Made by a program: the position numbers and the translations under genes. Under the pieces are notes generated by a model. It was given only the letters and a program-made list of their open reading frames with translations. It was not told where the DNA came from and ran no database searches. A stretch of DNA of 9,122 nucleotides from Candidatus Omnitrophota bacterium. GTDB lineage: Bacteria > Omnitrophota > Gorgyraeia > DTHP01. Numbering within the stretch: position 1 is the first letter of the stretch; every line of letters begins with the position of its first letter. The DNA lies in NCBI GenBank assembly GCA_023818555.1, contig JAMWCG010000032.1:1-9122 (forward strand), in the 5' to 3' direction. Of this stretch, positions 1 through 5,647 are shown piece by piece.

Positions 1-451
1 CATCTTGGTTATCAAAAAAAACTCTGCCTCGCGTTGGACTTTCTTCTCCCAAAAGCAATTTCAACAAAGTAGTTTTTCCCGCTCCGGATTTTCCCACAAT
101 AGTAACAAACTCTTTCTCTTTCCCTTCAAAAGAGATGTTTTCTATGATGGGGCGCTCTTTAACATTGAAAATCACGGCCACCCCTTCTGTAGTTTCGCGC
201 AGGTCAATCTTTATATCCGAGAAATAACCTGTTGCGTAAAGCCTCTTGAGGTCTTCGTCCAGTTCTTTCTGCGAAAAAGGCTGTCCTGCCTTTGATTTTA
301 TCTTAGCCAGGATGGTAGCAGAACTGACTGTAATATTTCCCAGTATCTGCACAGAGCTGATTAGCCGAGCCTGGTTCTCCTCACCCCAGAGTAGAGGTGG
401 TTTTAGCAAAAGGAACATCATCCCTATCCTTATAAAAAAATTTTTCCTCAC
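1..451 (-). CDS. BamA-like POTRA N-terminus joined in frame to an FtsE-like ABC ATPase (partial, probably chimeric)
   Basis: The frame opens at GTG 451 after an in-frame TAG (458-460) and runs 150 codons without a stop off the window edge. Residues 1-23 resemble a signal peptide: a basic start (RKNFFIRIG), then MMFLLLKPPLLWG, although the lysine in the hydrophobic part is atypical. Residues 31-104 are a POTRA domain of the BamA/Omp85 type, with LYATGYFSDIKID (71-83) and VKERPII (97-103), the usual end of POTRA 1; BamA inserts outer-membrane proteins. From about 105 the sequence reads as an ABC ATPase: ENISFEG, EFVTIVG, Walker A GKSGAGKTT (120-128), LLKLLLGEESPTRGRVFFD, closest from memory to FtsE, the cytoplasmic cell-division ATPase. 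There is no membrane segment between them. A second possible start is ATG 421, preceded by AAGGA, but it would lose the basic signal-peptide region. Both half identities are good; that the whole is one real protein is doubtful. Confidence 0.75.
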   Translation of the reverse strand, partial: MRKNFFIRIGMMFLLLKPPLLWGEENQARLISSVQILGNITVSSATILAKIKSKAGQPFSQKELDEDLKRLYATGYFSDIKIDLRETTEGVAVIFNVKERPIIENISFEGKEKEFVTIVGKSGAGKTTLLKLLLGEESPTRGRVFFDNQD

Positions 452-479
452 TTTATCCTATAATTTATTTGGATAAGTG
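449..479 (-). repeat. Inverted repeat spanning the -10 box to the GTG start of the bamA-like frame
   Basis: On the minus strand CACTTATCC (479-471) is followed after 12 AT-rich bases by GGATAAAGTG (458-449), its reverse complement apart from one extra A. The right arm contains the weak Shine-Dalgarno AGGA and the GTG start. The left arm overlaps the proposed -10 box. It could be an operator bound by a protein, or in read-through RNA from dnaB a hairpin hiding the start codon. The repeat is seen directly; the role is inference. Confidence 0.5.
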
Positions 480-504
480 TAACAAAAATCAATGTTTCTG
501 TCAA
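476..504 (-). promoter_or_regulatory. Predicted sigma70-type promoter for the bamA-like frame
   Basis: On the minus strand a perfect -35 box TTGACA (504-499) is followed by a 17-base spacer and TACACT (481-476), which matches four of six bases of the -10 consensus. Transcription would begin near 469, giving a leader of about 18 bases before GTG 451. The -35 box begins two bases after the dnaB stop codon, so it lies in the only non-coding space available. No terminator hairpin is visible after dnaB, so read-through is also likely. Confidence 0.55.
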
Positions 505-505
505 T

Positions 506-1864
506 TTAAATTTCTTCACGGGCTAAATTTTCAAAACGGGCATATTCCTTTATAAAAGCGAGCCTGATGATATCCGTGGGACCATTTCTCTGCTTGGCAA
601 TGTTGACCTCTGCCAAGCCGCGGTTTTCTTCGCTGGGGTTGTAATACTCTTCCCGTAGAAGTAAAACTACCACATCCGCATCCTGCTCAATCGCTCCCGA
701 CTCTCGCAGGTCTGATAACTGAGGCCGGTGGTCAGCCCTTGCCTCCACTGCCCGGGAAAGCTGGCTCACCGCCACCACAGGGATATTCAATTCCCTCGCC
801 AGAGCTTTTAAAGAACGGGAAATCTCGGCAATTTCCTGCTGACGGTTTTCTGCATTAGTAGGTCCTTTCATTAACTGGAGATAATCAAGAATTAAAAGTT
901 GAATGTCCTGGGTAGATTTTAACCTCCTTGCTTTAGCCCGTAATTCTAAGACCGAAATAGCAGGAGTATCATCAATAAAGATAGGAGCCTCCGAAAGCTT
1001 TCCCGCTGCATTGGTCAATCTTGGCCAGTCAGATTGGGTAAGCTGTCCGGTCCTTACCCGGTGGGCATCCACCCGCGCATGAGAGCAGAGCATCCGCTGG
1101 ACTAACTGCTCCTTAGACATCTCTAAACTGAAAATGGCTACTGGTTTTTTTTCTACTATCCCTACATGTTCAGCAATAGAGGTTACAAATGCAGATTTAC
1201 CCATAGATGGCCTTCCGGCTACAACAATAAAATCAGAGGGTTGAAGCCCTGCAGTGAGGATATCAAATTCTCTGAAACCCGTAGGAAGCCCGGTGATATT
1301 TGCCTTTCTTTGATAAAGGGTATCTATGGTTTCAATACTACTTTTTATAACCTCTTTTATGGAGACAAAATTACCTTCTACCTTATGAGTAGCAATATCA
1401 AAAATGGAAGCTTCTGCCCGGTCAAGCAAACTGTCCGCATCGGTAATAGACTCGTAACACTCATTAATGATCTGCGTGGAGGCACGGATGAGGCTTCTCA
1501 AGATATATTTCTCTTTGATGATTCGGGCATAATATCCCACATTGGCGGCAGTAGGGACTAAAGAAGCCAGACTGGCTAAATAGGCTGGACCTCCTACTTC
1601 TTCTAAGAGATTGGCTTTTTTCAAAGCCTCAGCAACCGTGACTACATCTACCGCCTGGTTGTGATTGAATAGATGGGCAATAATCTGAAAAATCTTCCGG
1701 TGATTATCTTTATAAAAATAGTCCGGTTCTACCTTCTCTATCCCCAAAACCACCGCCTGTTCATCAATGAGCATGGAACCCAATAAAGCCATCTCCGCTT
1801 CAATGTTTTGCGGTGGCATCCTTTCTAAACTGACCTCTTTCTCATCCATAGGACTAAATCCCAT
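506..1864 (-). CDS. dnaB: Replicative DNA helicase DnaB
   Basis: Hexameric ATP-driven 5'-3' helicase that unwinds DNA at the replication fork and recruits primase. The 452 residues match the usual bacterial length. The N-terminal primase-interacting domain begins at PPQNIEAEMALLGSML (17-32). The RecA-like motor has Walker A GRPSMGKSA (217-225), the catalytic-glutamate segment SLEMS (246-250), Walker B LLILDYLQ (323-330), SQLSR (367-371) and DLRESGAIEQDAD (385-397) near the C-terminus. No intein or insertion interrupts it. ATG 1864 has only a weak upstream GAGG; in-frame ATGs at 1849 and 1819 are possible but no better supported. It follows rplI by 45 bases in which I see no terminator or clear promoter, so it is probably co-transcribed with rpsF-ssb-rpsR-rplI, a widely conserved arrangement. 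Confidence 0.97.
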   Translation of the reverse strand: MGFSPMDEKEVSLERMPPQNIEAEMALLGSMLIDEQAVVLGIEKVEPDYFYKDNHRKIFQIIAHLFNHNQAVDVVTVAEALKKANLLEEVGGPAYLASLASLVPTAANVGYYARIIKEKYILRSLIRASTQIINECYESITDADSLLDRAEASIFDIATHKVEGNFVSIKEVIKSSIETIDTLYQRKANITGLPTGFREFDILTAGLQPSDFIVVAGRPSMGKSAFVTSIAEHVGIVEKKPVAIFSLEMSKEQLVQRMLCSHARVDAHRVRTGQLTQSDWPRLTNAAGKLSEAPIFIDDTPAISVLELRAKARRLKSTQDIQLLILDYLQLMKGPTNAENRQQEIAEISRSLKALARELNIPVVAVSQLSRAVEARADHRPQLSDLRESGAIEQDADVVVLLLREEYYNPSEENRGLAEVNIAKQRNGPTDIIRLAFIKEYARFENLAREEI

Positions 1865-1909
1865 AGCAAAATAACCTGCCTCACACCGACTTAAGATGAC
1901 TAATTTAAC

Positions 1910-2353
1910 TTATTTCTTAACTACCCAAACTTTTGCTTCTACAGAAACCTCGGGATGTAACTTTATCGGGACATAAAAAATACCCAGTTCTTTGAGAGGC
2001 TCATTCAGTTCAATCATCCGTTTATCCAGACTAATCCCCAGTTCTGCATATGCCCGGGCAATATCCTGATTGGTCACCGCACCAAACATCCTCCCATCCT
2101 CTCCTACTTCCACTGCTATAGTGCAGGAAGAATTCTTAATCCGCTCCGCCAGGGTAAGGGCATTTTTCTTCTCTTCCTCCTTCTGCTTAATCGCCTCTCT
2201 TTTTTCTCTTTCTATAATCCTCAGATTCTTTTCTGTAGCCTCTAAAGCCAAACCTCGCGGGATAAGATAATTTCTCGCATATCCATCTTTTACCACAAGA
2301 ATATCCCCCCACTTACCGAGATTGTCTATATCTTTTCTTAAAACTATCTTCAT
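1910..2353 (-). CDS. rplI: 50S ribosomal protein bL9
   Basis: Large-subunit protein near the L1 stalk that binds 23S rRNA with its N-domain and helps keep the reading frame. The 147 residues show the full two-domain form. The N-domain has MKIVLRKDIDNLGKWGD and the family signature VKDGYARNYLIPRGLA (21-36). A charged linker helix follows (about 41-75, rich in K and E). The C-domain carries GRMFGAVT (87-94) and ends with EVSVEAKVWVV. The start is two bases after the rpsR stop, and its Shine-Dalgarno GGGAG lies inside the last codons of rpsR, so translation is probably coupled. Nothing is abnormal. Confidence 0.97.
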   Translation of the reverse strand: MKIVLRKDIDNLGKWGDILVVKDGYARNYLIPRGLALEATEKNLRIIEREKREAIKQKEEEKKNALTLAERIKNSSCTIAVEVGEDGRMFGAVTNQDIARAYAELGISLDKRMIELNEPLKELGIFYVPIKLHPEVSVEAKVWVVKK

Positions 2354-2355
2354 TT

Positions 2356-2601
2356 CTATTCTCCCACAAAAGGAAGGAGAGCCATAATCCGTGCTCTCTT
2401 TATCGCCCGACTAATTTTTCTCTGATGCTTGGCACAGTTACCACTAATTCGCGGAGAAAGAATTTTCCCTCTTTCGGAAATAAATTTCTGCAAGAACTCC
2501 ACCTCTTTATAGTCAATCTCTTTCACTTTGCTCCGACATAATCGGCAATACTTCTTCCGCACCAACCCAGGTTTAACCATTCTCTTTACCGGTTTAGCCA
2601 T
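2356..2601 (-). CDS. rpsR: 30S ribosomal protein bS18, zinc-ligand (C+) form
   Basis: Small-subunit platform protein that pairs with bS6 and binds 16S rRNA. The 81 residues contain the diagnostic [22 protein letters not shown] (30-51) and a basic C-terminus [14 protein letters not shown]. Cys19, Cys22, Cys56 and His59 (CRLC and NCAKH) form a plausible zinc site, as in C+ paralogues of S18; the common form lacks these cysteines. A strong AAGGAGGA sits directly upstream of ATG 2601, and the gap to ssb is 12 bases. It belongs to the rpsF-ssb-rpsR-rplI group. Zinc binding is inferred from the residues. Confidence 0.96.
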   Translation of the reverse strand: MAKPVKRMVKPGLVRKKYCRLCRSKVKEIDYKEVEFLQKFISERGKILSPRISGNCAKHQRKISRAIKRARIMALLPFVGE

Positions 2602-2613
2602 ATTCCTCCTTTT

Positions 2614-3048
2614 CTAAAAGGGAGGGGGTTCCTCCTCCAAAATTTTTTCTTTCTCCGGAGTTATCTCCTCTAAAGAAGAACCTCCCATTTCTTCTTCACT
2701 CACCACTTCCCCTTCTTCTCGCGGCAAACCTAAGAATTGCACCCGTTCGGCAATAACCTCTAAACTGCTCCGCTTATCTCCCGCTACTTCCCAGCTCCGG
2801 TACTGCAGTCTCCCTTCCACAAAAACAAGTTTCCCCTTGGTGAGATACTGATTACAACTCTCCGCCTGTTTACCAAAAACCACTACCCGCACAAAACAGG
2901 TTTCTTCTTTTTTCCCTCCCGAAGCATCTGTGAAACGGCGATTCACCGCCATCCCAAAATTAACTACCGCTGTTCCCGTGGGGGTATAGCGCAGTTCCGG
3001 ATCCCGGGTGAGATTACCAATTAAGAAAACCTTATTGAGACTAGCCAT
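2614..3048 (-). CDS. ssb: Single-stranded DNA-binding protein
   Basis: Protects single-stranded DNA at forks and recruits repair and replication partners through its C-terminal tip. The 144 residues contain one OB fold (about 1-108) beginning MASLNKVFLIGNLTRDPELR, with FGMAVNRRF, FVRVVVFGKQAE and KGKLVFVEGRLQYRSWE. An acidic tail of about 34 residues follows and ends PPPF, the equivalent of the IPF tip of other SSBs. A strong AAGGAGAAGGA precedes ATG 3048. It lies between rpsF and rpsR, 21 bases after the former, the usual place in many bacteria. It is slightly short because the linker is short; otherwise typical. Confidence 0.96.
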   Translation of the reverse strand: MASLNKVFLIGNLTRDPELRYTPTGTAVVNFGMAVNRRFTDASGGKKEETCFVRVVVFGKQAESCNQYLTKGKLVFVEGRLQYRSWEVAGDKRSSLEVIAERVQFLGLPREEGEVVSEEEMGGSSLEEITPEKEKILEEEPPPF

Positions 3049-3069
3049 ATCCTTCTCCTTACTTAAAAA

Positions 3070-3360
3070 TTATAGGTTCTCCTTGACCACAATCATTGTC
3101 CGGAGTACATTTTCGTCCAATTTCCAGCTCTTTTCTATCTCTTTTATAGCGAGAGGATTGGCTGAAAATTTAACCAGAAGATAAACCCCTTCCTTAAACT
3201 TCTTAATCTTATAGGCAAGTGGTCTCTTCCTCCACTTCTCAAAACTGATAACCCTCCCTTCATTATGAAGAATGGGCTGGGAGAGTTGCTTTATCTCTTT
3301 TTCCAGATTTTCTTCATTTAACTCCGGATTCACCAGAATCAATGCTTCATAATTTCTCAT
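3070..3360 (-). CDS. rpsF: 30S ribosomal protein bS6
   Basis: Ribosomal platform protein that forms a dimer with bS18. The 96 residues are a complete single ferredoxin-like domain: MRNYEALILVNPEL at the N-terminus, WRKRPLAYKIKKFKEGVYLL in the middle (43-62), and ENVLRTMIVVKE at the end, all typical of the family. It lacks the long acidic C-terminal tail found in some proteobacterial S6. A strong Shine-Dalgarno AAGGGGGG stands before ATG 3360. It starts 21 bases after pth and heads the bS6-SSB-bS18-bL9 block. In many bacteria this protein or the bS6:bS18 pair represses its own mRNA, but I cannot recognise such a structure in the short gap here. Confidence 0.96.
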   Translation of the reverse strand: MRNYEALILVNPELNEENLEKEIKQLSQPILHNEGRVISFEKWRKRPLAYKIKKFKEGVYLLVKFSANPLAIKEIEKSWKLDENVLRTMIVVKENL

Positions 3361-3381
3361 TATCCCCCCTTACTCTAAAAA

Positions 3382-3933
3382 TTAATTGAACCTGCTCATC
3401 GCTTTATCTAATCCCTCTTTTAGGAAAGATAAAACTGCCTCCACCGCAGTTTCTATAACCTGAAATACTCTTTTTTCATCCTCGGAAGAAAACCTCTCCA
3501 GAACATAATCAGTTAAATCCGCAATCCTTTCTTTACCTACGCCTATCCGCAAACGCGGAAAATTCTCTGTCCCCAGTTCTCTTATTACCGAACGCAAACC
3601 CAGATGTCCTCCATCCGAACCTTTCCTTTTCAATCTGATTTTTCCGAGAGGTAAATTTACATCGTCACAAATAATAAGAATATCCTCATTCTCTAATCTC
3701 TTGTTTTGCAAAAAATCAAGCAAAGCGATTCCCGAAAGATTCATAAAGGTAAGGGGCTTCAATAAAAATACTTTCTCCTGCTTTAATTTAAACTCCCCCC
3801 AGCTAAATTTAGCTTTCTTTTTAAAGTGAACCCGGAAATCTTTGGCTAAGGAATCTACCACCAGAAATCCTAAATTATGGGGTGTAAATTTATAGCTCTC
3901 CCCGGGATTACCCAACCCCATTATCAACTTCAT
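3382..3933 (-). CDS. pth: Peptidyl-tRNA hydrolase
   Basis: Cytoplasmic enzyme that cleaves peptidyl-tRNA dropped by ribosomes and so recycles tRNA. The 183 residues match the Pth1 family. Visible landmarks are GLGNPG (6-11), catalytic His19 in FTPHNLGF, Asn65 in LTFMNLSG, Asp90 in IICDDVNLPLGKIRL, and GSDGGHLGLRS (106-116). Two sites differ from the common form: Pro18 replaces the usual Arg/Lys before the catalytic histidine, and Leu111 stands where many Pths have Asn or Lys (GGHNGL). The catalytic His and Asp remain, so activity is likely. ATG 3933 has no good Shine-Dalgarno, unlike its neighbours. A 64-base AT-rich gap separates it from rplY, with no convincing promoter. The rplY-pth pairing is widely conserved. 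Confidence 0.95.
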   Translation of the reverse strand: MKLIMGLGNPGESYKFTPHNLGFLVVDSLAKDFRVHFKKKAKFSWGEFKLKQEKVFLLKPLTFMNLSGIALLDFLQNKRLENEDILIICDDVNLPLGKIRLKRKGSDGGHLGLRSVIRELGTENFPRLRIGVGKERIADLTDYVLERFSSEDEKRVFQVIETAVEAVLSFLKEGLDKAMSRFN

Positions 3934-3997
3934 AATTCTATATTAAACTTCTAATGCTAACTTCTGCCATTACATCTAAAACTAATAGTCTTAAAAT

Positions 3998-4693
3998 TTA
4001 TTTTTTCTCCTCTTCTTTCTTCTCCCCAGTTTCTTCTACCTCGGGTTTCTTCTGTTTAATCACCTCCGGTTCAACCACCTCTTCTTCCACTTTCTCCTCC
4101 ACCTTTTCTACCTTAGGCATTTCCACCATAATCACCGTCTGTTCCGGAGGAGCCAGGACCCTTATTCCCTCAGGAATCTTCAAATCTTTTACATAAATAG
4201 ACTGCCCGATTTCCAACTGACTTACATCTACTTCAATTTTCTCGGGAATAGCAGTGGGAAGACATTCTATGGGAAGTTCCCAGAGAAGATGCTCCAAAAT
4301 CCCGCCATCCCTTTTTACCCCCACTGCCTCTCCTACTATCGCAAGAGGAACATTGACCATAATCTTCTCTGTAAGAGAAATCTGCTGAAAATCTATATGG
4401 AGAAGTTCCTCCGTCAAAGGGTCCCTTTGAATCTCTTTAATGATCACTGTTTTTACTTCTTGAGATTTTCCCTTTTGAGAAGGAGATTCTTTCTCAATCT
4501 TTAAAGAAATGAGGATATTACCTCCTAAGGAAGTATGGAGAATCTTCTCTAAGTCTTTCCTGGGTAACTGGAGCGGAAGACTTTCCTCTCCCTTTTTATA
4601 CACCACTGCCGGGACCCAGCCCTCTTTCCTCAAACGATTGACCTGCTTCCCCTTTGTCTCCCGCACTTTTCCTAAAAGGCCTACTTCTTCCAT
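3998..4693 (-). CDS. rplY: 50S ribosomal protein bL25, long Ctc/TL5 form
   Basis: Binds 5S rRNA in the large subunit; the long form is known as a general-stress protein (Ctc) in Bacillus. Starting at ATG 4693 it has 231 residues. The N-terminal L25 domain (about 3-92) includes RKEGWVPAVVYKKG (22-35). The TL5 C-terminal domain (about 95-190) begins after RDPLTEELLHIDFQ (90-103) and includes the PIECLPTAIPEKIEVDV segment. A repetitive tail rich in E, K, V and P (192-231) follows. I chose ATG 4693 because GGAGGG stands seven bases before it; an upstream in-frame TTG at 4714 would place the Shine-Dalgarno inside the coding region. It follows the prs stop by 13 bases. Confidence 0.95.
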   Translation of the reverse strand: MEEVGLLGKVRETKGKQVNRLRKEGWVPAVVYKKGEESLPLQLPRKDLEKILHTSLGGNILISLKIEKESPSQKGKSQEVKTVIIKEIQRDPLTEELLHIDFQQISLTEKIMVNVPLAIVGEAVGVKRDGGILEHLLWELPIECLPTAIPEKIEVDVSQLEIGQSIYVKDLKIPEGIRVLAPPEQTVIMVEMPKVEKVEEKVEEEVVEPEVIKQKKPEVEETGEKKEEEKK

Positions 4694-4700
4694 TTCCCTT

Positions 4701-4706
4701 CCCTCC
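4701..4706 (-). promoter_or_regulatory. Ribosome binding site that fixes the rplY start
   Basis: GGAGGG on the minus strand, seven bases before ATG 4693 and adjoining the prs stop codon (4707-4709). It supports ATG 4693 over the upstream TTG at 4714, which has no comparable site and would overlap prs. Confidence 0.8.
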
Positions 4707-5645
4707 TCAATCAAACAAACAGCTTACCGATTCTTCCTGATGGATGCGTTTAATTGCCTCCGCAAGCAGAGGAGCAATACTTAAAACACAAATTTTGGGA
4801 TGCTTCTTCTCCTGAGGTATGGGAATCGTATTAGTAACAAACAACTTTTCTATAGGTGAATTCCCAATCTTCTGCACTGCATCTCCGGAAAGAACCGCAT
4901 GGGTAACCGCCCCAAAGACCTTTTTTGCCCCCGCATTTTTCAGGACAAGGCTAGCCTCAATCAGAGAACCTCCCGTAGCAATCAAATCATCTACAATCAC
5001 TGCATTTTTATCCCTGACTTCTCCCAAGATATGCATCACCTCAGTCTCTTCAGGACTCACCCGGCGTTTATCTACAATCGCCAGACCCGCAGAGAGCCGT
5101 TTGGCATAAGCACGCGCCATCTTAATCCCCCCCACATCTGGAGAAACTATGACCAGGTCTTTGAGCTTCATCTCTTTGAGATGGTCTACAAAAACCTTCA
5201 CTGCAAAAAGATGGTCTACGGGAATATCAAAAAAGCCCTGGATTTGTCCGGCGTGTAAATCAATGGTCAAAACCCGGTCTGCACCTGCCACAGTAATGAG
5301 ATTAGCCACCAGTTTTGCAGTGATGGGAACACGCGGTTGGTCCTTTCTGTCCTGACGGGCATAACCAAAATATGGCAATACTGCGGTAATCCGTTTTGCC
5401 GAAGCTCGGCGAATGGCATCAATAATGATCAAAAGTTCCATCATATTCTCATTAGGCGGAGGACAGGTGGGTTGAATAAGAAAGACATCCTTACCTCGCA
5501 CATTCTCATTCACCTTCACCCTGATTTCTCCTTCACTGAAACGCGAAACCATCATCTCGCCTAAAGGGATTTTCAAAACCTGACTGATTTCTTCAGCCAG
5601 AACCGGATGAGCATTTCCCGTAAAAATTAATAATTCATTAGCCAT
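4707..5645 (-). CDS. prs: Ribose-phosphate pyrophosphokinase (PRPP synthetase)
   Basis: Makes PRPP from ribose 5-phosphate and ATP for purine, pyrimidine, His, Trp and NAD synthesis. The 312 residues fit class I enzymes. Seen are FSEGEIRVKVNENVRGKDVF (36-55), PYFGYARQDRK (91-101), TIDLHAGQIQGFFD (127-140), the flexible-loop basic residues KRR (193-195) and the PRPP/ribose-phosphate loop VIVDDLIATGGS (216-227). In that loop Ala223 replaces the third acidic residue of the common VDDMIDTGGT form, a minor oddity. The C-terminus ends with the typical EESVSCLF. ATG 5645 has AAGGAG inside the last codons of glmU, whose stop is two bases away, so the two are translationally coupled. PRPP and UDP-GlcNAc synthesis are also adjacent in Bacillus. 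Confidence 0.96.
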   Translation of the reverse strand: MANELLIFTGNAHPVLAEEISQVLKIPLGEMMVSRFSEGEIRVKVNENVRGKDVFLIQPTCPPPNENMMELLIIIDAIRRASAKRITAVLPYFGYARQDRKDQPRVPITAKLVANLITVAGADRVLTIDLHAGQIQGFFDIPVDHLFAVKVFVDHLKEMKLKDLVIVSPDVGGIKMARAYAKRLSAGLAIVDKRRVSPEETEVMHILGEVRDKNAVIVDDLIATGGSLIEASLVLKNAGAKKVFGAVTHAVLSGDAVQKIGNSPIEKLFVTNTIPIPQEKKHPKICVLSIAPLLAEAIKRIHQEESVSCLFD

Positions 5646-5647
5646 CT

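Noticed and set aside
459..464. Perfect TATAAT on the plus strand
   Set aside because: There is no suitable -35 box at the right distance and no plus-strand gene; the region is AT-rich by chance in the loop of the inverted repeat.
5..476. Plus-strand frames over the bamA-like/ABC region
   Set aside because: The minus strand in the same region has a continuous frame with clear POTRA and Walker A motifs; the plus-strand peptides show none.
1166..1561. Plus-strand open frames lying over dnaB, and similar ones opposite rplY, prs, glmU and spoVG
   Set aside because: They are antisense to well-recognised genes, have no family motifs or good ribosome binding sites, and arise from the composition of the real genes.
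1865..1909. Terminator or promoter between rplI and dnaB
   Set aside because: I see no GC-rich hairpin with a U-run and no paired -35/-10 boxes in these 45 bases.
3934..3997. Possible promoter in the rplY-pth gap (TAATAT near the pth start)
   Set aside because: No -35 hexamer at 16-18 bases fits, and the gap is AT-rich, so a match of this quality is expected by chance.
4694..4714. TTG at 4714 as the rplY start
   Set aside because: It overlaps the end of prs and lacks a Shine-Dalgarno, whereas ATG 4693 has GGAGGG seven bases upstream.
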